A DNA stretch of 64,000 nucleotides, taken from NCBI GenBank assembly GCA_000972765.1, contig CP011265.1, positions 3,283,001 through 3,347,000 of the forward strand. The letters are read 5' to 3'. The number at the start of each line of letters is the position of its first letter. The first letter of the stretch is position 1. This document shows, piece by piece, positions 1-6,459 of this stretch. The position numbers were made by a program, and so were the translations under genes. This DNA is from Verrucomicrobia bacterium IMCC26134 (GTDB taxonomy: Bacteria > Verrucomicrobiota > Verrucomicrobiia > Opitutales > Opitutaceae). The notes below the pieces were generated by a model. It saw only the letters and a program-made list of their open reading frames with translations. It did not search any database and was not told the DNA's origin.

Positions 1-92
1 CGCTGACGGTAGACCCGATGACGATCAAGGACATCAAAGTGATCGAAACCATCAAGGGTGGTAAGAGCATCTACAAAGCAACCTCACGCTGA
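1..92 (+). CDS. C-terminal fragment of an amidohydrolase-family protein (5' end outside window)
   Basis: The frame beginning at base 3 is open from the window edge to a TGA at 90-92. It encodes 29 residues containing LTVDPMTIKDIKVIETIKGG followed by KSIYKA. This matches the end of YtcJ-type metal-dependent amidohydrolases, which typically finish with a D-P-x-T-x(n)-I-x-x-T-x-x-G-G-x-x-V/I-Y strand of the small composite beta-domain. The metal-binding catalytic barrel would lie to the left of the window, so activity and substrate cannot be judged. The family call rests on this short tail alone. Confidence 0.55.
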   Translation, partial: LTVDPMTIKDIKVIETIKGGKSIYKATSR

Positions 93-331
93 TGCGGCCA
101 ATTCATCCGTGAAGCGGCGACTTCCTGGTGCTCACCCCGTGGGCGTTGCAGGCAGCCCCGATTTGATAAAACCCGGCCTGACTTCTCTAGCATCAGGGCG
201 GCCTAGCTCTTTCTCGGTGCGGCCTACTCACTCAGGCTAATTTATAAAACCGTTCACGTCACCACTCTTATAAGTCGACCTTTTTCAACGTTTCTCGGCC
301 AGACCCCTTTGGGTTTGGGCTTGCGAGCGGA
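93..331. other. Intergenic region between the amidohydrolase and IS copy 1
   Basis: About 240 bases with no supportable gene. The short 58-240 reading frame has no recognisable protein features. The stretch is AT-richer around 230-285 and contains one arm (285-309) of an inverted repeat whose partner lies at 4370-4394, beyond the second IS copy. Confidence 0.5.
285..309 (-). repeat. Dispersed 25-bp motif, left copy
   Basis: The reverse complement of these 25 bases occurs exactly at 4370-4394, so the two copies form inverted repeats outside the paired IS elements. Sequence beyond the 25 bp diverges on both sides. This suggests a short dispersed intergenic repeat rather than part of the IS, because neither copy touches the IS terminus: 22 bp separate them on each side. 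Confidence 0.7.
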
Positions 332-335
332 GGTA

Positions 336-383
336 TGATCCGGACCTAGGTTACAAACTGTCCGGAGACATAGGTGACACTTT
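336..383 (-). repeat. IS copy 1, transposase-distal end: two tandem terminal-repeat units
   Basis: The outer unit is 336-358 (23 bp, read as TGATCCGGACCTAGGTTACA...) and the inner unit is 359-383 (25 bp, TGTCCGGAGACATAGGTGAC...). The inner unit has the TGTCxGGxGACATAGGTxACA form typical of IS481-type ends. The outer one is a diverged repetition of it. Confidence 0.8.
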
Positions 384-1616
384 ATCGAGATAGATTTGGT
401 AGTCGAGGCTGGTTGTGGTGGAGGTGGCGGAGCGATCCGGAGGTCGGGCGATGTAGGCCGGAGGCCGGAATCGCCCGACCTCCGGATCGAAGACAAGGTT
501 GCCGAGGTGGACATTGGCAAAGTGAAGTTCAGTCGCACCTTCGCAGTTGTAGTGAAGAGCGACTTGTTTACCGGCAAAGACCTCTCCGACATGGTAGTTG
601 TGGCCCTCGTGGTGAAGGTGGCCGCTAGTGGATACGGTCTTAACCAGCCAACCGGCGGGATAGACCAACGGTCTGTCATCCTCGTTGAGACGACGGACGC
701 TGGGTTGGTAAAACGAGGCGGGAGTGCGTTGGCCAAGCGACTCGTGCGGACGCTCGTGGTTGAACTCATGGCGCCAACGCTCGAAGCGCCGTTGCTGGGC
801 AGGGAGATTGACCGAGGGTGGCGTGGTGGCCTCGGCTTTGAGATCGCGGTGCATACGCTCATGCGAGCCGTTGTCTTGGGGGGAAGCGGGGCGGCTGAAC
901 TCCACCTCGATGCCTTGCTCAACCCACCAGGCACTCAAAGCCGAAAGCCGGCCCAATCCATAGGAAGCAAAGGGTGAACCGAGGTCGCAGTGTATCACCT
1001 CCGGCAGCCCATGGTGGCGCATCAGGCCTCGAAACACTTGATGGGTTCCCTTGCATTGCTGATTGGGCAGGGCATCGACGCAGAAGATGTAGTGGCTGTA
1101 GCGGTCGCAGACGGTGAGCGGATCGCAACGCTGTCCGTTACCGAGTAAGAACCAGCCCTTGAAATCCGCCGTCCAGACGTGGTTCGGTTGGGTCGCCTCG
1201 GTGCAGCCATGCGCATCGACTTGGTAAACACCGGGACGACGGCGACGACGCACGCTCAGGCCGTGCCGGCGCAGCATCTCGGCAATCGTGCTGCACGCCG
1301 GCGGTGCTGAAATCCCGTGCTTGGTCTCCAGCACTACCCGCAGCTTCTTCGGGCCCCAGGTGCGATGCAACCTGCGCTCGGCCAGGATCAAAGCGGTGAT
1401 CGCCTCGTCGGTGCGCGCCGGACTGTGCAACGGTCGCGAGGTTCGTGGTGCGAGGGCCTTGAACCCGCCTGACGCGTAACGCTCAAGGTGCTTGTAGGCG
1501 GTCTTGCGACTGATGCAAAACTGGCCGCACAGCTCCGTCAGCGTAAAACGCTCGGTCTGGGCCAGGGTGACGAATCGGAGGGCTTCTTCCATCGGGGTGG
1601 TTGTTTTCCAGGGCAT
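351..1616 (-). CDS. IS481-family transposase (copy 1)
   Basis: A 421-residue DDE transposase, identical in protein sequence to the copy at 3063-4328. The N-terminal helix-turn-helix region (about residues 8-45, with ISRKTAYKHLERY) would bind the terminal repeats. The integrase-core catalytic residues are the Asp in HVWTADFKGW, the Asp in VIHCDLGSPFAS and the Glu in SPQDNGSHERMH. I start at MPWKTTT (1616) rather than at the in-frame upstream MSGDIGY, because those 11 codons are the terminal repeat itself. The C-terminal residues KVSPMSPDSL are likewise encoded by the opposite terminal repeat, so the gene fills the element almost completely. It is intact and likely functional. Confidence 0.9.
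   Translation of the reverse strand: MPWKTTTPMEEALRFVTLAQTERFTLTELCGQFCISRKTAYKHLERYASGGFKALAPRTSRPLHSPARTDEAITALILAERRLHRTWGPKKLRVVLETKHGISAPPACSTIAEMLRRHGLSVRRRRRPGVYQVDAHGCTEATQPNHVWTADFKGWFLLGNGQRCDPLTVCDRYSHYIFCVDALPNQQCKGTHQVFRGLMRHHGLPEVIHCDLGSPFASYGLGRLSALSAWWVEQGIEVEFSRPASPQDNGSHERMHRDLKAEATTPPSVNLPAQQRRFERWRHEFNHERPHESLGQRTPASFYQPSVRRLNEDDRPLVYPAGWLVKTVSTSGHLHHEGHNYHVGEVFAGKQVALHYNCEGATELHFANVHLGNLVFDPEVGRFRPPAYIARPPDRSATSTTTSLDYQIYLDKVSPMSPDSL
433..489. repeat. 20-bp-arm palindrome inside the IS transposase gene (copy 1)
   Basis: Arms 433-452 and 470-489 are perfect reverse complements and the 17-bp loop is itself GGCC-rich and partly palindromic. It lies in the 3' part of the transposase gene, mirrored at 4190-4246. 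It reads through in frame, giving a Pro/Arg-rich segment (FRPPAYIARPPDR). Confidence 0.85.
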
Positions 1617-1623
1617 AGCCCAG

Positions 1624-1673
1624 AAAGTGTAACCTATGTCCCCGGACAATCTGTCACCTAGGTCTCCGGATCA
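1624..1673 (-). repeat. IS copy 1, transposase-proximal end: two tandem terminal-repeat units
   Basis: The inner 25-bp unit is 1624-1648 and the outer 25-bp unit is 1649-1673, mirroring 3006-3055 of copy 2. The outer unit ends 48 bp before the start of the PEP-CTERM gene, so any promoter of that gene must lie within or very near this IS end. Confidence 0.8.
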
Positions 1674-1677
1674 TACC

Positions 1678-1720
1678 GGATTTAGAGGTGGTCTAAAGAA
1701 ATTATTAGCATCCACATCAT
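1678..1720. promoter_or_regulatory. Short leader between IS copy 1 and the PEP-CTERM gene
   Basis: Only 43 bp separate the IS terminus from the ATG. The leader is AT-rich (AAAGAAATTATTAGC) with no clear -35/-10 pair and no Shine-Dalgarno motif at normal spacing. Either the native promoter was cut off by the IS insertion or transcription comes from the IS end. Confidence 0.3.
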
Positions 1721-2914
1721 ATGTATAAATATCCTATTACCTTGCTGATCGCTTTAGCGTCTGTTGGCAGTGCCTTCGCCGGCGCTTTTACCACCGGGGA
1801 TTTGGTGGTCGAGCGTGTTGGCAGCGGTAACGCCACATTGTCGGGCGCGGCCACGGCCGTAGCGGTTCTTGAATTCAACACTTCTGGGACTGCCATTCAA
1901 ACCATTAACCTTCCCACATCGGGCACCAATCAGGTTACTGATTCCGGAGCGGCTGGGGGCCAAGGCTACCTTAATTACTACAATGGTAACATCGCGATCC
2001 CGGGCTACAATGCGAGCTATGGAACTGCACCGGTTACAAGCGGTAATACAAAAGTTTCTACAATTATCGGTTTGGATGGAAACGTCGCCAGCCGGACTCT
2101 TTTTCCCACGGGAGGGCCTTCCGGGACTCCGCCGTCCCCGTTTAGTGGCAGTAATTTCCGCAGTGTAGTTCCAACTAGCGCCACTACTTTTTACGCAACG
2201 GGAGTTTCAACTGGCACTCCCAACACCGGTGGTGCCTGGTATTATGACGGATCGGCTTTCACCCAAGTTAGCTCGACGGCTACGGGACAGCCTACAAATC
2301 TGCGTAACGTCGGTATCTATGGTGGGCAACTTTTTGCGACAAGTGCAGCTACTACCGGTTATGGACTCTGGTCCATAGGCACGGGGACACCTACTGCCAG
2401 TGGGCAGACTAGTTCGCTCATCATCGACACGGGAACGAATTCCAGTCCCTACGAATTTGTGCTATTTGATACAAATGCCGACACCGTCCTCGATACTGCA
2501 TTTATCGCGGACGACCGCACAGTGACTGGGGGCGGTCTTCAAAAATGGACTTTGAGTAATTCGACTTGGTCCAATGTTTATAGTTTGTTCGTGGGTCCGA
2601 GTGGAAACCTTAGCTCTACTACAGGAGTTGGCTTTGCTGGGCCTCGCGGGCTCGCGGGCAGTTATGATCTCGAGACTGGTGCTTTTTCCCTGTATTTGAC
2701 CACTACACAACTTAACGATAATAAATTGATTAAGATTATTGATTCTGGGTCTACGCCCACCAGCTACACGGAGTTGGCCAACGCTGGAGTCAATTATGCA
2801 TTCCGCGGGGTAGATTTAATAGCTTCCCCCATCCCCGAGCCTTCCACCTATGCCGCGATCCTGGGCGGCGTAGCGCTATTTGGCGTCGCCGCTCGTCGCC
2901 GTCGCTCGGTTTGA
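1721..2914 (+). CDS. Secreted PEP-CTERM sorting domain protein (IS-bracketed)
   Basis: A 397-residue exported protein. An N-terminal signal peptide (MYKYPITLLIALASVGSAFA) is followed by a Gly/Ser/Thr-rich body without recognised catalytic motifs. The C-terminus is a textbook PEP-CTERM signal: the motif PEPST at about residue 373, a hydrophobic helix (YAAILGGVALFGVA) and an RRRR cluster. Exosortase would recognise PEP, cleave and release the body to the envelope or exopolysaccharide; the exosortase itself is not in this window. The central part resembles the large family of Verrucomicrobiota PEP-CTERM proteins with six-bladed-propeller-like repeats, but I cannot assign a fold. Base composition is visibly AT-richer than the neighbouring pectin genes, and the gene is the only cargo between two inverted IS copies, so it may have been acquired. 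A strong terminator follows at once. Confidence 0.85.
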   Translation: MYKYPITLLIALASVGSAFAGAFTTGDLVVERVGSGNATLSGAATAVAVLEFNTSGTAIQTINLPTSGTNQVTDSGAAGGQGYLNYYNGNIAIPGYNASYGTAPVTSGNTKVSTIIGLDGNVASRTLFPTGGPSGTPPSPFSGSNFRSVVPTSATTFYATGVSTGTPNTGGAWYYDGSAFTQVSSTATGQPTNLRNVGIYGGQLFATSAATTGYGLWSIGTGTPTASGQTSSLIIDTGTNSSPYEFVLFDTNADTVLDTAFIADDRTVTGGGLQKWTLSNSTWSNVYSLFVGPSGNLSSTTGVGFAGPRGLAGSYDLETGAFSLYLTTTQLNDNKLIKIIDSGSTPTSYTELANAGVNYAFRGVDLIASPIPEPSTYAAILGGVALFGVAARRRRSV

Positions 2915-2947
2915 GCGGGGTCCAGCGAATCGATTTAATTTAGGCAA

Positions 2948-2981
2948 AGGCCGGCGAGGATTTCCTCCCCGGCCTTTTTTT
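2948..2981 (+). terminator. Rho-independent terminator of the PEP-CTERM gene
   Basis: A GC-rich hairpin of the form GGCCGG(C)GAGGA - TTTC - CTCCCCGGCC followed by seven T residues. It starts 34 bp after the stop codon and ends just before IS copy 2. Confidence 0.88.
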
Positions 2982-3001
2982 GCGCACAATCCGAAGGGGT
3001 C
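2981..3001 (+). repeat. 21-bp direct repeat adjoining IS copy 2 (left)
   Basis: These 21 bases recur exactly at 4357-4377, nine bases beyond the right end of IS copy 2. The left copy abuts the IS terminus. Similarity continues weakly outward (both preceded by CGGCC and a T-containing spacer). It could be an unusual target duplication or, more likely, two copies of the same dispersed repeat. Confidence 0.7.
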
Positions 3002-3005
3002 GGTA

Positions 3006-3055
3006 TGATCCGGAGACCTAGGTGACAGATTGTCCGGGGACATAGGTTACACTTT
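3006..3055 (+). repeat. IS copy 2, left end: two perfect-register 25-bp terminal units
   Basis: Unit 1 (3006-3030, TGATCCGGAGACCTAGGTGA...) and unit 2 (3031-3055, TGTCCGGGGACATAGGTTAC...) are contiguous 25-bp repeats sharing the core CCGGxGACxTAGGTxACA. Unit 2 is the canonical-looking IS481 terminus. Unit 1 sits outside it. Confidence 0.82.
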
Positions 3056-3062
3056 CTGGGCT

Positions 3063-4328
3063 ATGCCCTGGAAAACAACCACCCCGATGGAAGAAGCCCT
3101 CCGATTCGTCACCCTGGCCCAGACCGAGCGTTTTACGCTGACGGAGCTGTGCGGCCAGTTTTGCATCAGTCGCAAGACCGCCTACAAGCACCTTGAGCGT
3201 TACGCGTCAGGCGGGTTCAAGGCCCTCGCACCACGAACCTCGCGACCGTTGCACAGTCCGGCGCGCACCGACGAGGCGATCACCGCTTTGATCCTGGCCG
3301 AGCGCAGGTTGCATCGCACCTGGGGCCCGAAGAAGCTGCGGGTAGTGCTGGAGACCAAGCACGGGATTTCAGCACCGCCGGCGTGCAGCACGATTGCCGA
3401 GATGCTGCGCCGGCACGGCCTGAGCGTGCGTCGTCGCCGTCGTCCCGGTGTTTACCAAGTCGATGCGCATGGCTGCACCGAGGCGACCCAACCGAACCAC
3501 GTCTGGACGGCGGATTTCAAGGGCTGGTTCTTACTCGGTAACGGACAGCGTTGCGATCCGCTCACCGTCTGCGACCGCTACAGCCACTACATCTTCTGCG
3601 TCGATGCCCTGCCCAATCAGCAATGCAAGGGAACCCATCAAGTGTTTCGAGGCCTGATGCGCCACCATGGGCTGCCGGAGGTGATACACTGCGACCTCGG
3701 TTCACCCTTTGCTTCCTATGGATTGGGCCGGCTTTCGGCTTTGAGTGCCTGGTGGGTTGAGCAAGGCATCGAGGTGGAGTTCAGCCGCCCCGCTTCCCCC
3801 CAAGACAACGGCTCGCATGAGCGTATGCACCGCGATCTCAAAGCCGAGGCCACCACGCCACCCTCGGTCAATCTCCCTGCCCAGCAACGGCGCTTCGAGC
3901 GTTGGCGCCATGAGTTCAACCACGAGCGTCCGCACGAGTCGCTTGGCCAACGCACTCCCGCCTCGTTTTACCAACCCAGCGTCCGTCGTCTCAACGAGGA
4001 TGACAGACCGTTGGTCTATCCCGCCGGTTGGCTGGTTAAGACCGTATCCACTAGCGGCCACCTTCACCACGAGGGCCACAACTACCATGTCGGAGAGGTC
4101 TTTGCCGGTAAACAAGTCGCTCTTCACTACAACTGCGAAGGTGCGACTGAACTTCACTTTGCCAATGTCCACCTCGGCAACCTTGTCTTCGATCCGGAGG
4201 TCGGGCGATTCCGGCCTCCGGCCTACATCGCCCGACCTCCGGATCGCTCCGCCACCTCCACCACAACCAGCCTCGACTACCAAATCTATCTCGATAAAGT
4301 GTCACCTATGTCTCCGGACAGTTTGTAA
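3063..4328 (+). CDS. IS481-family transposase (copy 2)
   Basis: 421 residues, same protein as copy 1. It has an N-terminal HTH (CISRKTAYKHLERYASGGF), an integrase-core DDE domain with Asp in HVWTADFKGW, Asp in HCDLGSPF and Glu in DNGSHERMH, and a C-terminal extension containing the palindrome-encoded segment. Start chosen at the ATG of MPWKTTTPMEEA; the longer frame begins inside the terminal repeat. The stop codon (TAA, 4326-4328) falls inside the outer right-end unit. No frameshift is present, so the element should be active or only recently inactive. Confidence 0.9.
   Translation: MPWKTTTPMEEALRFVTLAQTERFTLTELCGQFCISRKTAYKHLERYASGGFKALAPRTSRPLHSPARTDEAITALILAERRLHRTWGPKKLRVVLETKHGISAPPACSTIAEMLRRHGLSVRRRRRPGVYQVDAHGCTEATQPNHVWTADFKGWFLLGNGQRCDPLTVCDRYSHYIFCVDALPNQQCKGTHQVFRGLMRHHGLPEVIHCDLGSPFASYGLGRLSALSAWWVEQGIEVEFSRPASPQDNGSHERMHRDLKAEATTPPSVNLPAQQRRFERWRHEFNHERPHESLGQRTPASFYQPSVRRLNEDDRPLVYPAGWLVKTVSTSGHLHHEGHNYHVGEVFAGKQVALHYNCEGATELHFANVHLGNLVFDPEVGRFRPPAYIARPPDRSATSTTTSLDYQIYLDKVSPMSPDSL
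4190..4246. repeat. 20-bp-arm palindrome inside the IS transposase gene (copy 2)
   Basis: Arms 4190-4209 and 4227-4246 are perfect reverse complements around a 17-bp GGCC-rich loop. The structure interrupts the region that encodes the transposase C-terminus without breaking the frame. It resembles a REP-type palindrome captured by the element. Confidence 0.85.
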
Positions 4329-4343
4329 CCTAGGTCCGGATCA
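4296..4343 (+). repeat. IS copy 2, right end: two tandem terminal-repeat units
   Basis: The inner 25-bp unit is 4296-4320 and the outer 23-bp unit is 4321-4343, in inverted orientation relative to the left end. The outer unit lacks two bases compared with its left-end counterpart. Confidence 0.8.
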
Positions 4344-4369
4344 TACCGGCCGTGTCTGCGCACAATCCG

Positions 4370-4394
4370 AAGGGGTCTGGCCGAGAAACGTTGA
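4370..4394 (+). repeat. Dispersed 25-bp motif, right copy
   Basis: Exact reverse complement of 285-309. It overlaps the 21-bp direct repeat at 4357-4377, so together 4357-4394 looks like one longer dispersed repeat unit of about 38 bp, truncated differently at each site. Confidence 0.7.
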
Positions 4395-4642
4395 TTATTG
4401 TGGGCAACTACAAATCGCTTAAGGGCTGGGGAGTCGGTGCATTTGCTATTCGTCGTTCCCGATTTGGAGCCAGGTGTCCCTATACTGAAAATGCAGGGCT
4501 TTGCAGTAATCACATGCACTCTTCGTGGGTGGACGGTGCGGGCATGGAGGCGAGTAAGGCGGAGCTTCGGTCTTTTGAAATCCGCGACCTGCGTTGCCCC
4601 CCATAACGCGATTTATACCGTTTAAGGTTCAATCCCGGTCTT

Positions 4643-4712
4643 GTGTGGCAACGGCCGTGCCGGCCGTGTCTGCGGCTTCGGAACGCGCCCGACACGGGCG
4701 TGGCTACAAGAT
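4643..4712. repeat. Palindromic extragenic repeat
   Basis: GC-rich imperfect palindrome: GTGTGGCAACGGCCG... pairs in part with ...GGGCGTGGCTAC, and inner arms CCGTGTC / GACACGG flank a TGCGGCTTCGGAACG loop. The 15 bases CCGGCCGTGTCTGCG are shared with 4346-4360, next to IS copy 2. It looks like a REP-type element rather than coding sequence. Confidence 0.55.
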
Positions 4713-4735
4713 CAGCTGGCGGCCTGAAAAGGGGC

Positions 4736-6448
4736 TCAGGGGAGGAGCGGGTTCCAGGCATCGGCTCCGGCCAGCACCGCTGGCGCGGTGAGGGTGGCGG
4801 CATCGGCTTCGCTGAGGGGCTTGGCCCAAGGGGCGCGGGCGGTGGCGTTCGCACCCGGGCCGGTGCTGGCGTAGTCGGCGTAGAAAGTCGTGAGCTCGGC
4901 GGCGGGTTTGCCCCAGTTATGCCAACCTTCGGCGCGCACGGCGGCGCTCAGCTCGGTGCGGAGAAAGACGGTGCGCGCATAATTGCGCCAAGGGCGGCCG
5001 AGGTAGGTTTTAACACCCTCGTCGGCAGTGACGCGGCAATCGGCGAAAACGTAACCGTGGGGCGTGCCCTCGGGCGTGCTGGCGGCGGTGAGGTAGCCGT
5101 CGCGCAAGGCGTGGATCTCGCAGCGGGCGAAATAGGCGGTGGCGCCGCCAAAGATAAAATCCACGTGGCCTTCGATGTAACAGTCCTCGAAGTAGTGGCG
5201 GCCACGATTGAGCAGCATCGTATCTTGCCAGCCGAGGAAACGGCAGCGGCGGAAAACGAGACGGTCTCCGTCAGCGCGGAGAGCGAGAGCCTGGCCGACC
5301 GGACCGGCGGTGTTGGCCAGGGTGAGGTTTTCCCAGACCATGCCGTCGCCGTCGATCTGGACGGTCGGGGTGGCGAAGGTGCCGATGGGGTTGCCATCGA
5401 GGCCGATGAGGCCGGCGTGCAAATCGAACGCGATGATGGTGGTGGCGTGGTCTTCGCCGCGCACGAGGATGCGCCCGCGCTCGCGTTGCACGTAGATGCG
5501 CTCGCGGTAGGTGCCGGGTTTGACCTGGATGACCCAGCGAGGGTCGCTGGCGCCGGTGCGCAGAGGCGCCTTGGAGATCGCCTCCTGCAGGGAGGTGTAA
5601 TCGCCAGAGCCGTCGGCGGCGACGGTGGCGTCGGGCGCGGGCGGAGAGGAGCCGGGGGCGAGAAGCAGGGGGCGAGGAGCCAGGAGCGAGGACACGATGC
5701 TGGCGGCGTCGGGTCGAAGGAAGGATGCGAAGGGCAGTTTCAGACGGATGATCTCGGCGGCGGCGAGGGCGGCGACGCGGCGGGCGCCGTAGTCGGAGTA
5801 GTGGGTGTCGTCCCTCAACTCTTTGGTGACGGAGGCCAGTTCGCCGGGGGTGAACCAGAGGTGGAGTTTTTTAGAGCCCTCGACGCCGAGGGAGCGCTCG
5901 AGTTCGGTGGTGAGGTTTTCCAGTTCGAGGAGCGGGACTTTTTCATCGGCGGCGAGGGCGCGGACGACGTCGGGGTAGTCGCCATGGGTGGGAATAAGTT
6001 CGGCTGCGTCATTCCATTTGCGGCGGGCGACCGAGGTAGCGAGCACGGGATGGGCGCCGTGGGCGCGGGTATCCTTGACGAAACGGAGCAAATTGTCGCG
6101 GTAGGCACCGTGCGGATCGGTGCCGACGGCGGGCTTGTCGATTTTCTCGTCGTTGTGGCCGAACTGGATGATGACCCAGTCGTCCGGCTGGAGTTTGGCG
6201 ACGACGGCATCCCAGCGTTTTTCGTTGATGAAGGATTTGGTGCTGCGGCCGTTCTGGGCGTGGTTGTCCACCACGGCGGGCGGGACCACGAGTTCGCGGA
6301 AGAGCTGGCCCCAGCCGCGCTCGGGGTAATCGAGCCTCGGCTTGTCGGACATGGTGGAGTCGCCGACCAGGTAGACGGTCGGAGCGGCCGTGAGGCAGAG
6401 GGCAATGCCAAGAAAAACGATCAGCAGACGGAGGGGGGATGCAGACAT
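4736..6448 (-). CDS. Secreted rhamnogalacturonan acetylesterase-pectin methylesterase fusion
   Basis: 570 residues, two enzymes in one chain. After a signal peptide (about 1-21) comes an SGNH/GDSL esterase domain of the CE12 type (about 22-255): block I GDSTMSDK with the nucleophile Ser, NGRST, FGHND, and block V DDTHYSDYGA with the Asp/His pair. A short linker leads to a CE8 pectinesterase (about 275-570) with GQALALR, GWQDTM, GHVDFIFGGA and LGRPWR, which carry the catalytic Gln, two Asp and Arg. It would strip acetyl and methyl esters from pectin so that the lyases can act. I start at MSASPLRL (6448); the longer frame up to 6985 overlaps the PL10 gene. It lies 11 bp downstream of the PL10 stop and is the last gene of the run. 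Confidence 0.9.
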   Translation of the reverse strand: MSASPLRLLIVFLGIALCLTAAPTVYLVGDSTMSDKPRLDYPERGWGQLFRELVVPPAVVDNHAQNGRSTKSFINEKRWDAVVAKLQPDDWVIIQFGHNDEKIDKPAVGTDPHGAYRDNLLRFVKDTRAHGAHPVLATSVARRKWNDAAELIPTHGDYPDVVRALAADEKVPLLELENLTTELERSLGVEGSKKLHLWFTPGELASVTKELRDDTHYSDYGARRVAALAAAEIIRLKLPFASFLRPDAASIVSSLLAPRPLLLAPGSSPPAPDATVAADGSGDYTSLQEAISKAPLRTGASDPRWVIQVKPGTYRERIYVQRERGRILVRGEDHATTIIAFDLHAGLIGLDGNPIGTFATPTVQIDGDGMVWENLTLANTAGPVGQALALRADGDRLVFRRCRFLGWQDTMLLNRGRHYFEDCYIEGHVDFIFGGATAYFARCEIHALRDGYLTAASTPEGTPHGYVFADCRVTADEGVKTYLGRPWRNYARTVFLRTELSAAVRAEGWHNWGKPAAELTTFYADYASTGPGANATARAPWAKPLSEADAATLTAPAVLAGADAWNPLLP

Positions 6449-6459
6449 ACGAAAAAATC

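Larger units (their letters stand above)
332..1677 (-). mobile_element. IS481-family insertion sequence, copy 1 (inverted)
   Basis: A 1346-bp element running from GGTATGATCC to GGATCATACC, the reverse complement of 3002-4347. It carries one DDE transposase on the minus strand. Both ends hold two tandem units of the terminal repeat. Flanks are ...GCGAGCGGA on the left and GGATTTAG... on the right, so at most a 3-bp GGA duplication is visible, which overlaps the ends ambiguously. With copy 2 it brackets the PEP-CTERM gene at 1721-2914. Confidence 0.92.
3002..4347 (+). mobile_element. IS481-family insertion sequence, copy 2
   Basis: A 1346-bp element, the exact mirror of 332-1677 over the transposase gene and both ends. 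Two inverted, apparently identical copies imply a recent duplication or ongoing gene conversion. Recombination between them could flip the 1.3-kb interior. No simple target-site duplication is seen immediately at the ends. Confidence 0.92.
4348..4735. other. Repeat-rich intergenic region right of IS copy 2
   Basis: About 390 bases without a supportable gene. It holds the right copy of the 21-bp direct repeat (4357-4377), the 25-bp inverted-repeat partner (4370-4394) and a palindromic repeat (4643-4712). Short open frames here are not convincing coding sequences. It also lies downstream of the last gene of the pectin cluster (stop at 4736); no clear T-tailed minus-strand terminator is visible. 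Confidence 0.6.
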
